Program-made: the position numbers and the translations under genes
The notes under the pieces: model-generated
What the model was told of the DNA's origin: nothing
Databases searched by the model: none
Seen by the model: the letters and a program-made list of their open reading frames with translations, nothing else
In this document: piece after piece, positions 26,990-37,457 of the stretch
Layout of the letters: every line of letters begins with the position of its first letter
Position numbering within the stretch: position 1 is the stretch's first letter
NCBI RefSeq assembly: GCF_000425185.1
Contig: NZ_AULH01000007.1
Coordinates: 1-64,000, forward strand
From: Pleomorphomonas koreensis DSM 23070
Lineage (GTDB): Bacteria; Pseudomonadota; Alphaproteobacteria; Rhizobiales; Pleomorphomonadaceae
Length of the DNA stretch: 64,000 nt
Direction: 5' to 3'

Positions 26990-28093
26990 ATGCTGGTCTA
27001 TCTGGCCGATCTGGCGGGGCAGTTGTCGGTTCTGAACGTCTTTCGCTACATCACCTTCCGCACCGGCGGGGCGGTGATCACCGCGCTGTTGTTCGTCTTC
27101 CTGTTCGGGCCGGCCATCATCTCCTCGCTGCGCATCCGCCAGGGCAAGGGCCAGCCGATCCGCGACGACGGGCCGCAGAGCCACCTCGCCAAGAAGGGCA
27201 CGCCGACCATGGGCGGCCTGATGATCCTCTCCGGCATCCTGGTGGCGACGCTGCTCTGGGCCGACCTCAAGAGCCCCTATGTCTGGACGGTGCTGCTGGT
27301 CACCGTCGCCTTCGGCTCCATCGGCTTCTACGACGACTATCTCAAGGTGACCAAGCAGTCGCACAAGGGCCTTTCCGGCCGGGCGCGGCTGATGCTGGAG
27401 GCGGTGATCGCCATGCTGGCGTGCCTCGTCATCATGTCGGCCGGGCAGGCCGGCGCCGTGCCGAGCGAGGAGCATCTGGCGACGTCCCTGACTTTCCCCT
27501 TCGTCAAGGACCTGATGATCAACCTCTGGTACTTCTACGTGCCGTTCGGCGCCTTCGTCATCGTGTCGGCCGGCAACGCGGTCAACCTGACCGACGGCCT
27601 CGACGGCCTCGCCATCGTGCCGGTGATGATCGCCGCGGCGAGCTTCGCGCTGATCTCGTATCTCGCCGGCAACTACGTCTTTTCGAGCTACCTGCAGATC
27701 CATTTCGTGGTCGGCACCGGCGAACTGTCGGTGATCTGCGGCGCGGTGATCGGCGCCGGTCTCGGCTTCCTGTGGTTCAACGCGCCGCCGGCCGCCATCT
27801 TCATGGGCGACACCGGTTCGCTGGCGCTCGGCGGCCTGATCGGCACGGTGGCGGTGGCGGTGAAGCACGAGATCGTGCTGGCCATCGTCGGCGGCCTGTT
27901 CGTGCTGGAGGCGGTGTCGGTGATCATCCAGGTCACCTCCTATCGCCTCACCGGCAAGCGCGTCTTCAAGATGGCGCCGATCCACCATCATTTCGAGCAG
28001 CTCGGCTGGACCGAATCGCAGGTGGTGATCCGCTTCTGGATCGTCGCCGTGGTGCTGGCGCTGATCGGCCTCTCATCCCTCAAGCTACGCTGA
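26990..28093 (+). CDS. mraY: Phospho-MurNAc-pentapeptide transferase MraY
   Basis: MraY makes lipid I by moving phospho-MurNAc-pentapeptide to undecaprenyl phosphate in the inner membrane. The 367-residue protein starts at ATG 26990, giving the classic MLVYLADL...FRYITFR N terminus; a longer frame from 26954 adds an Arg-rich stub. Catalytic motifs are all present: GTPTMGG near 68-74, FYDDYLK with the metal-binding Asp pair, [10 protein letters not shown] and the MAPIHHHFE loop. About ten membrane helices are expected. The gap of 119 bases after murEF may contain a minor promoter. Confidence 0.97.
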   Translation: MLVYLADLAGQLSVLNVFRYITFRTGGAVITALLFVFLFGPAIISSLRIRQGKGQPIRDDGPQSHLAKKGTPTMGGLMILSGILVATLLWADLKSPYVWTVLLVTVAFGSIGFYDDYLKVTKQSHKGLSGRARLMLEAVIAMLACLVIMSAGQAGAVPSEEHLATSLTFPFVKDLMINLWYFYVPFGAFVIVSAGNAVNLTDGLDGLAIVPVMIAAASFALISYLAGNYVFSSYLQIHFVVGTGELSVICGAVIGAGLGFLWFNAPPAAIFMGDTGSLALGGLIGTVAVAVKHEIVLAIVGGLFVLEAVSVIIQVTSYRLTGKRVFKMAPIHHHFEQLGWTESQVVIRFWIVAVVLALIGLSSLKLR

Positions 28094-28106
28094 CGGAGCC
28101 CCGGCG

Positions 28107-29516
28107 ATGATCCCCATTACCTCCATGAAGGGCAAGCGCGTCGCGGTGTTCGGCCTCGGCGGCTCCGGCCTCATCACCGCCGAAGCGCTGGTGGCCGGCG
28201 GGGCGGAGGTCATCGCCTGGGACGATTCGGAGGAAGCGCGCGCCGCCGCCGAGGCGCGCGACATCCAGGTCACCGACTGGCGCGGCACCGAGTTCGGCGC
28301 CTATTCGGCGCTGGTGCTGGCGCCCGGCGTGCCGCTCACCCATCCCGAGCCGCACTGGTCGGCGAAGATCGCCCGCGAGGCCGGCGTCGAGGTGATCGGC
28401 GACATCTGCCTGTTCGCCCGCGAACGCAAGTTCCGGGGCTCGACGGCGCCCTTCGTCGCCATCACCGGCACCAACGGCAAGTCGACGACGACGGCGCTCA
28501 TCCACCACATCCTGAAGTCGGCCGGCAAGGATGTGGAGATCGGCGGCAACTTCGGGCCGGCGGTGCTCGGCCTCAGGGATCTGGCGCCCGACCGCTTCTA
28601 CGTCATCGAGTGCTCCTCCTTCCAGATCGACCTCTCCCCCGGCATCGACCCGACGGTCGGCGTGCAGCTCAACCTCACCGAGGATCACATCGACCGCCAC
28701 GGCTCGATCGAGGGCTATGCGGCGGTGAAGGCCAAGCTGGTCGACGGTGCCAAGGTGGCGGTGGTCGGCATCGACGACGCCTACAGCGCCGCCATGGCGT
28801 CGCGGCGCGAATCGAAGGGCCTGGAGACGTTGCGCATCTCGACGCGCGGTTCGGTGGCGCAAGGCGTCTGGGCGGTGTCGGGCCGCATCATCGAGCCGAT
28901 GGGCCTGTCCCAGACCGTGGTCTACGACCTGCACGGCCATCCGGTCCTGAAGGGCGTCCATAACGCCCAGAACGTGGCGGCGGCGGTGGCGGCGACGCGC
29001 CGGCTCGGCCTGACGCTCGATCAGGTGAGGAAGGGCATCGAGACCTTCCCCGGCCTCGCCCACCGCATGGAGCCGATCGGCCGCGCCGGGCCGGTGATTC
29101 TGGTCAACGACAGCAAGGCGACCAACGCCGACGCGGCGGCCAAGGCGCTGGCCAGCTTCGACAACATCTACTGGATCGCCGGCGGCAAGCCGAAGAGCGG
29201 CGGCATCGCCCCGCTCACGCCGTTCTTCCCGAAGATCGCCAAGGCCTACCTGATCGGCGTCGCCGCCGAGGAGTTCGCCGCCACCATCGGCGACGCCGCG
29301 CCGCACGCCGCTGTCGGCACGCTCGACCACGCCGTCACCGACGCGCTGACCGACGCGCTGGCCGACACGGCGCAAAGCGGCCGCGAGGCGGTGGTACTGC
29401 TGTCGCCGGCCTGCGCGTCCTACGACCAGTTCAAGAACTTCGAGGTGCGCGGCGACCATTTCCGCGAACTCGTGCTCACCGATCCCCGCGTCACGCCGTT
29501 CCGGGAGAAAGCCTGA
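28107..29516 (+). CDS. murD: UDP-MurNAc-L-alanine:D-glutamate ligase
   Basis: MurD adds D-glutamate to the nucleotide precursor. The 469-residue enzyme has an N-terminal Rossmann domain for UDP (FGLGGSGLITAEAL), the ATP loop GTNGKST at 121-127, the NLTEDHIDRHGS block with the catalytic region, and the C-terminal binding domain (NDSKATNADAAAKAL and the LLSPACASYDQFKNFEVRGDHF end motif). Its last base is shared with the first of ftsW. Confidence 0.97.
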   Translation: MIPITSMKGKRVAVFGLGGSGLITAEALVAGGAEVIAWDDSEEARAAAEARDIQVTDWRGTEFGAYSALVLAPGVPLTHPEPHWSAKIAREAGVEVIGDICLFARERKFRGSTAPFVAITGTNGKSTTTALIHHILKSAGKDVEIGGNFGPAVLGLRDLAPDRFYVIECSSFQIDLSPGIDPTVGVQLNLTEDHIDRHGSIEGYAAVKAKLVDGAKVAVVGIDDAYSAAMASRRESKGLETLRISTRGSVAQGVWAVSGRIIEPMGLSQTVVYDLHGHPVLKGVHNAQNVAAAVAATRRLGLTLDQVRKGIETFPGLAHRMEPIGRAGPVILVNDSKATNADAAAKALASFDNIYWIAGGKPKSGGIAPLTPFFPKIAKAYLIGVAAEEFAATIGDAAPHAAVGTLDHAVTDALTDALADTAQSGREAVVLLSPACASYDQFKNFEVRGDHFRELVLTDPRVTPFREKA

Positions 29517-30673
29517 TGGTCTCGCGCGCCGAACGCAACCCGGTCGCCGACTGGTGGTTCACCGTCGACAAGCTGCTGTTGATCGCCTTCCTGGCGTTGA
29601 TCTTCGGCGGCATCGTGCTGTCGCTGGCGGCCAGCCCCGCGGTCGCCGAGCGCATCGGCATCGCCGACAGCTATTATTTCGTCAAGCGTCAGGCGATGTT
29701 CGCCATTCCCGGCATCATCACGCTGATCGGCGTCTCCTTCCTCACGCCGAAGCAGATCCGGCGGATGGCGCTGATCGGCTTCGTCGTCTGCGTCGGCCTC
29801 TTGATCCTGACGCTGCTGATCGGGCCGGAGGTTAAGGGTTCGCGCCGCTGGATCACCATCCTGGGCGTGTCGGTGCAGCCGTCGGAATTCATGAAGCCGA
29901 TGTTCGCCGTCCTCGTCGGCTTCCTGCTGGCCGAGGGCCAGAAGCGGCCTGATCTGCCTGGCCGCAGCTTCTCCATGCTGCTGCTCGGCATCGTGGCGGC
30001 GCTGTTCGTCGCCCAGCCCGACTTCGGCCAGACCATGCTGATCTGCCTCGTCTGGGCCGGCCTGTTCTTCATCTCCGGCATGAGCTGGATGTGGATCCTG
30101 GTGTTCGCCGGCGCCGGCGCCGGCGGCATCCTCTCGGCCTACACGCTGGTGCCGCACGTCCGCTCGCGCATCGAGCGCTTCATGAACCCCGAGGCCGGCG
30201 ACACCTTCCAGGTGCAGACGGCGCAGGAAGCCTTCATCAACGGCGGCTGGTGGGGGCAGGGACCGGGCGAGGGAACCTTCAAGCGCATCCTGCCCGACAG
30301 CCATACCGACTTCGTGTTCGCGGTGCTCGGCGAGGAATTCGGCCTCATCCTCTGCATGTTGCTGGCGCTGGTGTTCGCCTTCGTGGTGCTGCGCGGCCTC
30401 AGCCATGCCCTCAAGGAGAACGATGGCTACGTCCGCCTCGCCGCCACCGGCCTGATCATGCAGTTCGGCCTGCAATCCTGCATCAACATGGCGGTGAACC
30501 TGCACCTGATGCCGGCCAAGGGCATGACGCTGCCCTTCATCTCCTACGGCGGCTCGTCGCTGGTGGCGGTGGCGCTGTCCATGGGCATGCTCTTGGCGCT
30601 GACCCGCAAGCGGCCCGACCAGACGCGCTTCGTGGCGCCGATCGAATTCTCGCCGCTGCCGAGCCGAGGCTGA
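29516..30673 (+). CDS. ftsW: Septal peptidoglycan glycosyltransferase FtsW
   Basis: FtsW is the SEDS-family polymerase that acts with FtsI at the septum. The 385-residue protein has about ten membrane helices. Family signatures include the KGSRRWI motif with VQPSEFMKP, the QPDFGQT motif with the catalytic Asp of the family, a large periplasmic loop (DSHTDFVFAVLGEEFG) and the final LPFISYGGSSL stretch. The initial ATG overlaps the murD stop by one base. Confidence 0.97.
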   Translation: MVSRAERNPVADWWFTVDKLLLIAFLALIFGGIVLSLAASPAVAERIGIADSYYFVKRQAMFAIPGIITLIGVSFLTPKQIRRMALIGFVVCVGLLILTLLIGPEVKGSRRWITILGVSVQPSEFMKPMFAVLVGFLLAEGQKRPDLPGRSFSMLLLGIVAALFVAQPDFGQTMLICLVWAGLFFISGMSWMWILVFAGAGAGGILSAYTLVPHVRSRIERFMNPEAGDTFQVQTAQEAFINGGWWGQGPGEGTFKRILPDSHTDFVFAVLGEEFGLILCMLLALVFAFVVLRGLSHALKENDGYVRLAATGLIMQFGLQSCINMAVNLHLMPAKGMTLPFISYGGSSLVAVALSMGMLLALTRKRPDQTRFVAPIEFSPLPSRG

Positions 30674-30676
30674 ACC

Positions 30677-31804
30677 ATGAGCCGCACCATCCTGATCGCC
30701 GCCGGTGGCACCGGCGGCCATCTGTTCCCCGCCGAATCGCTGGCCTACGCGCTCGCGCCGCGCGGCTTCGAGGTCCATCTCGCCACCGATCACCGCGCCA
30801 ACAATTACGGCTCGGAGTTCCCGGCCCGCGAGATCCACATCATCGCCTCGGCCACCTTCGGCGACCGCTCGCCGCTCGGCCTCGCGAAATCGGCGGCCGC
30901 TCTGGCACGCGGCGAACTCCAGTCGCTCGCCCTCGTCCGCCAGCTCGATCCCAACGTGACCATCGGCTTCGGCGGCTATCCGACGCTGCCGCCGCTTGTC
31001 GCGGCGTGGCTGACTGGCCGCCCCACCATCGTGCACGAGGCCAACGCGGTGATGGGCCGGGCCAACCGCTTCCTCGCCCCGCGCATGACGGCGATCGCCA
31101 CCACCTTCAAGAACACCGGCCTGATGGGCAAGGGCGCCTCGCGCGCCGTGGTCACCGGCAATCCGGTGCGGCCGAAAGTGCTGGCCGCCGTCGCCCCCTA
31201 TCGTCAGCCGGTGCCGGGCGGCAAGATCGATCTCCTGGTGTTCGGCGGCAGCCAGGGCGCCCGGGTATTCGGCGAACTGATGCCGCGGACGGTCGAGAAG
31301 CTGCCGGCCGACGTCGCCGCCCGGCTCCACCTGGTGCAGCAGGTGCGGCCGGAGGACTTCGACCGGGTCGGCGCCGTCTACGACCGGCTCGGCCTCGATC
31401 ACGAGATCGCCCCGTTCTTCGCCGATCTGCCGGCCCGCATTGCCGACGCCCATCTCGTCGTCTGCCGCTCCGGTGCCTCGTCGGTGGCCGAGCTGACGGT
31501 GATCGGCCGGCCGTCGATCCTGGTGCCGCTGCCGCACGCCCTCGACAACGACCAGAAGACCAACGCTCTCGGCCTCGAGAAGGCCGGCGGCGCCGTCATG
31601 GCCGAGCAGGCGTCGCTGACGCCGGACAGGCTCGCTGATCTCATCGTCGATCTCACGCGATCACCCGATCGCCTCGCCGCCATGGCCGCCGCCGCCAGCG
31701 GCGAGGGCCGGCCCGACGCGGTGGAGCGGCTGGCCGATCTCGTCGAATTCATCGCCTCCGGCGGCAAGCCCGCCGATTTTTCTCCCAGGGAAATACGTCC
31801 ATGA
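30677..31804 (+). CDS. murG: Lipid II synthase MurG
   Basis: MurG is the membrane-associated GT-B glycosyltransferase that adds GlcNAc to lipid I. The 375-residue protein has the N-terminal phosphate loop [16 protein letters not shown] (about 8-23), the [15 protein letters not shown] and [14 protein letters not shown] blocks of the acceptor domain, and the donor-site motifs VFGGSQGA and [24 protein letters not shown]. It starts three bases after ftsW and its last four bases overlap murC. Confidence 0.97.
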   Translation: MSRTILIAAGGTGGHLFPAESLAYALAPRGFEVHLATDHRANNYGSEFPAREIHIIASATFGDRSPLGLAKSAAALARGELQSLALVRQLDPNVTIGFGGYPTLPPLVAAWLTGRPTIVHEANAVMGRANRFLAPRMTAIATTFKNTGLMGKGASRAVVTGNPVRPKVLAAVAPYRQPVPGGKIDLLVFGGSQGARVFGELMPRTVEKLPADVAARLHLVQQVRPEDFDRVGAVYDRLGLDHEIAPFFADLPARIADAHLVVCRSGASSVAELTVIGRPSILVPLPHALDNDQKTNALGLEKAGGAVMAEQASLTPDRLADLIVDLTRSPDRLAAMAAAASGEGRPDAVERLADLVEFIASGGKPADFSPREIRP

Positions 31805-33213
31805 AAATGCCCCGTGACATCGGGCCGGTCCATTTCGTCGGCATCGGCGGCATCGGCATGAGCGGCATCGCCGAGGTGCTGCAGGACCTCGGCTATCGCG
31901 TGCAGGGCTCCGACCAGGCCGAAAGCGCCAACGTCGAGCGCCTCAGAACGTCCGGCATTCCGGTGGCGATCGGTCACAAGGCCGAGAACCTCGGCGCCGC
32001 CGAGGTGCTGGTGGTGTCCTCGGCCATCAGGCGCGACAATCCGGAACTGGTGGCGGCACGCGAGCGGCACCTTCCCATCGTCCGCCGGGCCGAGATGCTG
32101 GCCGAGCTGATGCGCTTCAAGCAGGCGATCGCCATCGGCGGCACCCACGGCAAGACCACCACCACCTCGCTGGTGGCGGCGCTGCTCGACGCCGGCGGCC
32201 TCGATCCCACCGTCATCAACGGCGGCATCATCAATGCCTACGGCACCAACGCCCGCATGGGCGCCGGCGACTGGATGGTGGTGGAGGCCGACGAGAGCGA
32301 CGGCACCTTCGTCAAGCTGCCGGCCGACATCGCCATCGTCACCAACATCGATCCCGAGCACCTCGACCATTACGGCACCTTCGATGCCGCCCGCGCCGCC
32401 TTCCGGCAGTTCGTCGAAAACGTGCCCTTCTACGGCTTTGCGGTGATGTGCCTCGACCATCCGGAGGTGCAGGCGCTGGTCTCCAGGATCGAGGACCGCC
32501 GCATCATCACCTACGGGCAGAACCCGCAGGCCGACGCCCGCTTCACCGATCTGCGCATCGAGGGCGGCCATTCGCGCTTCGCGGTGGAGATCCGCGACCG
32601 CGTCACCGGCATCGAGACGATCATCCCGGCGCTGGAACTGCCGATGCCCGGCCGGCACAACGTCTCCAACGCCACGGCGGCGATCGCCGTCGCCCACCGG
32701 CTCGGTATCTCCGCCGAAGCGATCCGCAAGGGGCTCGGTGCCTTCGGCGGCGTCAAGCGTCGCTTCACCCGCACCGGCGAGTGGAACGGCGTCGCCATCT
32801 ACGACGACTACGGCCACCACCCGGTGGAGATCATGGCGGTGCTCCGGGCCGCCCGCGAGGGCGCGGCCGGCAAGGTGGTGGCGGTGATGCAGCCGCACCG
32901 CTACAGCCGCCTCTCTTCGCTGTTCCCCGACTTCTGCAAGGCGTTCAACGACGCCGACACGGTGATCGTCGCCGACGTCTACCCGGCCGGCGAACAGCCG
33001 ATCGCCGGCGCCGACAAGGCGCACCTCGTCTCCGGCATCAAGGCGGCCGGCCACCGCGACGCTCGCGCCCTCGAAGGTCCGGACAAGCTGGCGGCGACGG
33101 TGGCGTCGGTCGCCCGTCCCGGCGACATGGTGGTCTGCCTCGGCGCCGGCAACATCACCCAGTGGGCCTATGCGCTGCCCGGTCAGCTCAAGACGCTGGC
33201 GGAGGGCGAGTGA
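31801..33213 (+). CDS. murC: UDP-MurNAc:L-alanine ligase
   Basis: MurC performs the first amino-acid addition to UDP-MurNAc. The 470-residue protein has the [15 protein letters not shown] loop near residue 13, the ATP loop GGTHGKTTT at 113-121, the [11 protein letters not shown] block, and the C-terminal [11 protein letters not shown] and QPHRYSR motifs specific to MurC. The ATG overlaps the murG stop. One base is shared with murB. Confidence 0.97.
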   Translation: MKMPRDIGPVHFVGIGGIGMSGIAEVLQDLGYRVQGSDQAESANVERLRTSGIPVAIGHKAENLGAAEVLVVSSAIRRDNPELVAARERHLPIVRRAEMLAELMRFKQAIAIGGTHGKTTTTSLVAALLDAGGLDPTVINGGIINAYGTNARMGAGDWMVVEADESDGTFVKLPADIAIVTNIDPEHLDHYGTFDAARAAFRQFVENVPFYGFAVMCLDHPEVQALVSRIEDRRIITYGQNPQADARFTDLRIEGGHSRFAVEIRDRVTGIETIIPALELPMPGRHNVSNATAAIAVAHRLGISAEAIRKGLGAFGGVKRRFTRTGEWNGVAIYDDYGHHPVEIMAVLRAAREGAAGKVVAVMQPHRYSRLSSLFPDFCKAFNDADTVIVADVYPAGEQPIAGADKAHLVSGIKAAGHRDARALEGPDKLAATVASVARPGDMVVCLGAGNITQWAYALPGQLKTLAEGE

Positions 33214-34157
33214 TGTCGCTTCGCGCCCGCCTCGGCGACACCTCGCACATCCGCGGACCGATCGAGGACAACCGGCCGCTCCGCGACCTCGTGTGGTTCA
33301 AGGTCGGCGGACCGGCGGAAATCCTCTACCAGCCGGCCGACGAGGCCGACCTCCAGGCTTTCCTGAAGCTGCTGCCCGAGGACGTGCCGGTCACCGTCGT
33401 CGGGCTCGGCTCCAATCTGCTGATCCGCGACGGCGGCATCGGCGGCGTGGTGATCCGCCTGTCGGTGCGCGGCTTCGGCGGCACCGAGGCGCTGTCGCCG
33501 ACCCGCATCCGGGCCGGCGCCGCCATTCCCGACAAGTTCCTGGCCGCCAAGGCGCTTGAGCTGGGTCTTTCGGGCTTCGCCTTCTACCACGGCATTCCCG
33601 GCGGCCTCGGCGGCGCGCTGACCATGAACGCCGGCGCCCACGGCTCGGAGACCGCCGAGCGGGTGGTCGAGGTACGCGGCGTCAGCCGTCAGGGCGAGAT
33701 CATCACGCTGCCGGCCGCCGCGCTCGGCTATTCCTACCGCCATTCGGCGCCGCCGCCCGGCTTCATCTTCACCTCGGCGGTGCTGGAAGGCGTCCCCGCC
33801 GACAAGGAGAGCATCGCCCAGGCGATGAAGGCGGTGACCGAGCACCGCGAGGCGGCGCAGCCGATCAAGGCGCGCACCGGCGGCTCCACCTTCAAGAATC
33901 CGCCGGGCCAGTCGGCCTGGAAGCTGATCGACGCCGCCGGCTGCCGCGGCCTCAAGGTCGGCGACGCCCAGGTGTCGGAACTGCACTGCAATTTCCTGAT
34001 CAACACCGGCGAGGCGACGGCCCACGACGTGGAGTTGCTCGGCGAGACGGTGCGGGCACGGGTGTTCGAGACAAGCGGCATCCGCCTCGACTGGGAGATC
34101 AAGCGGCTCGGCGCCTTCCTGCCGGGGGCCGAGGTCGAGCCGTTCCTCGGAAAGTAA
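33213..34157 (+). CDS. murB: UDP-N-acetylenolpyruvoylglucosamine reductase
   Basis: MurB reduces the enolpyruvyl group to yield UDP-MurNAc, with FAD and NADPH. The 314-residue protein has the FAD-binding motif [20 protein letters not shown] (about 66-85), then [30 protein letters not shown], and the C-terminal [29 protein letters not shown] stretch with the catalytic Ser/Cys region. The start ATG uses the last base of the murC stop. In this order murB follows murC, as in most alphaproteobacteria. Confidence 0.97.
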   Translation: MSLRARLGDTSHIRGPIEDNRPLRDLVWFKVGGPAEILYQPADEADLQAFLKLLPEDVPVTVVGLGSNLLIRDGGIGGVVIRLSVRGFGGTEALSPTRIRAGAAIPDKFLAAKALELGLSGFAFYHGIPGGLGGALTMNAGAHGSETAERVVEVRGVSRQGEIITLPAAALGYSYRHSAPPPGFIFTSAVLEGVPADKESIAQAMKAVTEHREAAQPIKARTGGSTFKNPPGQSAWKLIDAAGCRGLKVGDAQVSELHCNFLINTGEATAHDVELLGETVRARVFETSGIRLDWEIKRLGAFLPGAEVEPFLGK

Positions 34158-34181
34158 ATCGGCGCGGGAAAGGAAAACGCG

Positions 34182-35105
34182 ATGGCCAAGCATGTAGCGG
34201 TATTGATGGGCGGCTGGTCGTCCGAGCGGCCGGTCAGCCTCAACTCCGGCAAGGCCTGCGCCGACGCGCTGGAGGCGCGCGGCTACCGCGTCACTCGCGT
34301 CGACGTCGACCGGACCATCGCCGCCGTGCTCGACGAGCTGCGTCCCGACGTCTGCTTCAACGCCCTGCACGGCATCTACGGCGAGGACGGCACCATCCAG
34401 GGCATCCTTGAGGTGATGGACATTCCCTACACCCATTCGGGCGTGCTTGCCTCGGCGCTGGCCATGAACAAGCCGAAAGCCAAGCACGTGATGAAGGCGG
34501 CCGGCATCCCGGTGGCCGAGCACAGGCTGGTCGACCGGCTGGAAGTGGTTAACGAGCACGTGCTGGAGCCTCCTTACGTGGTGAAACCGCCGGCCGAGGG
34601 ATCGAGCTTCGGCGTGATCATCGTGCCGGCCGGCGCTGCCCGTCCGCCGCAGGAACTGGGCCGTCCCGACTGGCGGTTCGGCGATATGGTGATGGTGGAA
34701 AAATACGTTCCGGGACGGGAACTTACCTGCGGCGTGATGGGCGATCGCGCCCTCGACGTCATCGAGGTGCTGCCGCAGGGCGAAGCCTTCTACGACTATG
34801 ACGCCAAGTATCGGCCGGGCGGTTCAAAACATGTACTTCCGGCCCGGCTTTCACCGTTTATTTACCAAAATATTCAAACATTGGCCCTCGAAGCGCACCG
34901 GTCGCTTGGCTGCCGCGGCGTCAGCCGGGCCGATTTCCGCTTCGACGACAAGGGCGACGGCACCGGGCCTGTCGTCTGCCTCGAAGTGAATACGCAACCG
35001 GGAATGACCGCGACCTCGCTCGTGCCGGAGATGGCCGCCCATGCGGGCATCGGCTTCGGCGAGCTGGTCAGTTGGATGGTGGAGGACGCAAGTTGCAGGC
35101 GATGA
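34182..35105 (+). CDS. ddlB: D-alanine--D-alanine ligase
   Basis: Ddl makes the D-Ala-D-Ala dipeptide later joined by the MurF half of MurEF. The 307-residue ATP-grasp enzyme opens [19 protein letters not shown], and has [33 protein letters not shown] (ATP-binding Lys) and the metal-binding end motif [12 protein letters not shown]+C falls strongly in one internal stretch (34851-34880) without breaking the conserved protein. Its stop overlaps the ftsQ start (ATGA at 35102). Confidence 0.96.
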   Translation: MAKHVAVLMGGWSSERPVSLNSGKACADALEARGYRVTRVDVDRTIAAVLDELRPDVCFNALHGIYGEDGTIQGILEVMDIPYTHSGVLASALAMNKPKAKHVMKAAGIPVAEHRLVDRLEVVNEHVLEPPYVVKPPAEGSSFGVIIVPAGAARPPQELGRPDWRFGDMVMVEKYVPGRELTCGVMGDRALDVIEVLPQGEAFYDYDAKYRPGGSKHVLPARLSPFIYQNIQTLALEAHRSLGCRGVSRADFRFDDKGDGTGPVVCLEVNTQPGMTATSLVPEMAAHAGIGFGELVSWMVEDASCRR

Positions 35106-36010
35106 CGACAGGCATGGCGAAGCCGGCGGGGCAGCGGAGGTTCTTCCTCTTCGGCCGTCGCGGTGTTTCGCGCCTGCGTCGCAAGCCCGTCTGGCGGCCG
35201 GCCGGCCTGATCGCGGCGCTGCCGCGCGGTGCCGGCCTTGCCATGGCCACCGCCTATCTCCTCGCCTGGGGCGCCTACGGCATGGTGCTGTCGGGCCGTA
35301 CCGTCGAGGTCATGAACGACACCACCGCCGAGCTGGGCTTCCGCATTTCCGCCGTTCGCATCACCGGCCAGCGCGAGATCGACGAGGGCGACGTGCTCGA
35401 TACGCTGTCGATCCACTCGGGCCAGTCGCTGTTCTTCTACGATGCCGCCGCCGCCCGCGAGCGCCTGCAATCCATCCCCTGGGTTCAGGACGTGTCGGTG
35501 ATGAAGCTCTATCCGGGCACGCTGCGCGTCATCATCGAGGAGCGCTTGCCGGCCGCCCTGTGGCAGCCGTCGATCGACGCGCCGGTGGTGGTGGTGGACA
35601 GCGCCGGCAAGGTGATCACCGACCGGCTGGAAACCCGCTACGCCCGCCTGCCGCGCGTGGTCGGCGCTGGCGCCGAGCAGCGCGTCGCCGAAATCACCTC
35701 GCTGCTCGACGACGTGCCGGAGCTGCAGAAGAAGGTACGCGCCTCGATGCTGGTGTCGAACCGGCGCTGGGACCTGTTCCTCGACAACGGCGTGCAGGTG
35801 ATGCTGCCGGAGACCAACCCGCAGAAGGCGGTAGCCGAGCTGGAGGAGACCGACAAGGCGTCGGGCCTGCTCGATCGCGACATCACCGTCGTCGACCTCC
35901 GGCTGGCCGACCGGCTGGTGGTCCGCCTCAGCGACGACGCGCGCAAGGCCCGCGACGAGCTGGTGTCGGCGCGCAACAAGGCCCTCAAGAAGCGGGAGCA
36001 GGACGCATGA
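35102..36010 (+). CDS. ftsQ: Cell division protein FtsQ
   Basis: FtsQ is a bitopic scaffold that joins FtsL and FtsB to the divisome. The 302-residue product has a basic cytoplasmic tail (about 1-40), one membrane segment (about 42-62, [21 protein letters not shown]), a periplasmic POTRA domain ([22 protein letters not shown]...[16 protein letters not shown]) and the FtsQ-type beta domain. The ATG at 35102 was preferred to the 35072 ATG because it overlaps the ddlB stop in the same manner as the other junctions here. Confidence 0.95.
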   Translation: MTTGMAKPAGQRRFFLFGRRGVSRLRRKPVWRPAGLIAALPRGAGLAMATAYLLAWGAYGMVLSGRTVEVMNDTTAELGFRISAVRITGQREIDEGDVLDTLSIHSGQSLFFYDAAAARERLQSIPWVQDVSVMKLYPGTLRVIIEERLPAALWQPSIDAPVVVVDSAGKVITDRLETRYARLPRVVGAGAEQRVAEITSLLDDVPELQKKVRASMLVSNRRWDLFLDNGVQVMLPETNPQKAVAELEETDKASGLLDRDITVVDLRLADRLVVRLSDDARKARDELVSARNKALKKREQDA

Positions 36011-37323
36011 CCCACGCCTCCGATTCCCGTATCCAGCGCATGCGGCCGCTGCCGCCCAAGCGGCCGGTCATCGTGTCGGTGCTCGACGTCGGCACCTCGA
36101 AGATCTGCTGCGTCATCGCCCGGCTGACGCCGCGCCCCATCGGCGACGTGCTGCCCGGCCGCACCCATCTGATCGAGGTGCTGGGCTTCGGCTACCAGCG
36201 CTCGCGCGGCATCAAGGCCGGCGCGGTGGTCGATCTCGACCAGGCCGAGAAGGCCATCCGCCTCGCCGTCGACGCGGCCGAGCGCATGGCCGGCCTGACC
36301 GTCGAATCGCTGATCGTGTCGCTCAGCTGCGGCCGGCTCGGCTCGGAGACCTTCTCGGTCAAGTACGACCTGTCCGGCTCGGAGGTCACCGAGAACGACA
36401 TCCAGCGGGTGCTGGAGATCGGTTCCTCCTACAAGGTGAAGGACGGCCGCACCGTCGTCCACGCGCTGCCGATCGGCTACGCGCTCGACAGCGACCGCGG
36501 CATCCGCGACCCGCGCGGCATGATCGGCTCGGCGCTGTCGGTCGACACCCATCTCGTCTCGGCCGATGCCGTGCCGCTCCGCAACCTCGAGATATCCGTC
36601 AACCGGGCGCATCTCGAAGTCGAGACCATGGTGGCGACGCCCTACGCCTCCGGCCTGTCGACGCTGGTCGACGACGAAACGCAGATGGGCGTCGCCTGCG
36701 TCGACATCGGCGGCGGCACCACCAAGATTTCCGTCTTTGCCGACGGCCAGTGCGTCCACGTCGACGCCTTCGGCCTCGGCGGCCATCACGTCACCATGGA
36801 TCTGGCGCGGGCGCTGTCGGCGCGGCTGGTCGATGCCGAGCGCATCAAGGCGCTCTACGGTTCGGTGATCGCCACCGACAGCGACGAGCGCGACATGGTC
36901 ACCGTCGAGCCGGTCGGTGACGACGACGTCGCCCATCAGGTGACGCGCGCTCAACTGGTGGAGATCATCCGGCCGCGCGTCGAGGAGACGCTGGAGGTGG
37001 TGCGCGACCGCCTGCACGCTTCCGGTTTCGCCGGCCGGGTTGGCCGCCGCGTCGTGCTGACCGGCGGCGCCAGCCAGCTCACCGGCCTGCCGGAGCTGGC
37101 GCGCAAGGTGCTCGGCCGCAACGTGCGGCTCGGCCGGCCGGTCGGCATCGCCGGGCTGCCGGAAGCGGCGCGCGGGGCGGCCTTCGCCACGGCGGTGGGG
37201 CTGATGATCTACCCGCAGGTGGCGCAGATCGAGCAGTTTTCCGGGCGGCGCAAATCAATGGCGCTGGCCGCCAACGGTGGCTTCGTCTCCCGCATGGGGG
37301 CGTGGTTCCGGGAGAGTTTCTAG
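36007..37323 (+). CDS. ftsA: Cell division protein FtsA
   Basis: FtsA is the actin-like protein that tethers FtsZ to the membrane. The 438-residue protein has the first phosphate loop LDVGTSKICCVIARL (about 25-39), the SHS2-type 1C insert around 80-160, the second phosphate motif CVDIGGGTTKISVF (about 231-244), the adenosine loop VVLTGGASQLTGL and a C-terminal amphipathic helix (FVSRMGAWFRESF) as membrane anchor. The ATG overlaps the ftsQ stop by four bases. Confidence 0.96.
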   Translation: MTHASDSRIQRMRPLPPKRPVIVSVLDVGTSKICCVIARLTPRPIGDVLPGRTHLIEVLGFGYQRSRGIKAGAVVDLDQAEKAIRLAVDAAERMAGLTVESLIVSLSCGRLGSETFSVKYDLSGSEVTENDIQRVLEIGSSYKVKDGRTVVHALPIGYALDSDRGIRDPRGMIGSALSVDTHLVSADAVPLRNLEISVNRAHLEVETMVATPYASGLSTLVDDETQMGVACVDIGGGTTKISVFADGQCVHVDAFGLGGHHVTMDLARALSARLVDAERIKALYGSVIATDSDERDMVTVEPVGDDDVAHQVTRAQLVEIIRPRVEETLEVVRDRLHASGFAGRVGRRVVLTGGASQLTGLPELARKVLGRNVRLGRPVGIAGLPEAARGAAFATAVGLMIYPQVAQIEQFSGRRKSMALAANGGFVSRMGAWFRESF

Positions 37324-37331
37324 GAAGGTTT

Positions 37332-37356
37332 CCGATCCGGCGGCGGGCCGGATCGG
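37332..37356 (+). terminator. Perfect 10-bp hairpin between ftsA and ftsZ
   Basis: CCGATCCGGC (37332-37341) pairs with 37347-37356 around a loop of five. It begins nine bases after the ftsA stop and has no T run. It may lower read-through into ftsZ, mark an RNA processing point, or protect a 3' end, and so help set the FtsA:FtsZ ratio. Confidence 0.45.
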
Positions 37357-37457
37357 TGCGTAACAGGCGTAAAGTCGAGTGCGGTTGCAGCGGCGGCCGC
37401 TGATCTGAGGACAGAGGACGTATCGGCGAGAGCCGCTTGCAGAATGACGAGGCAACC

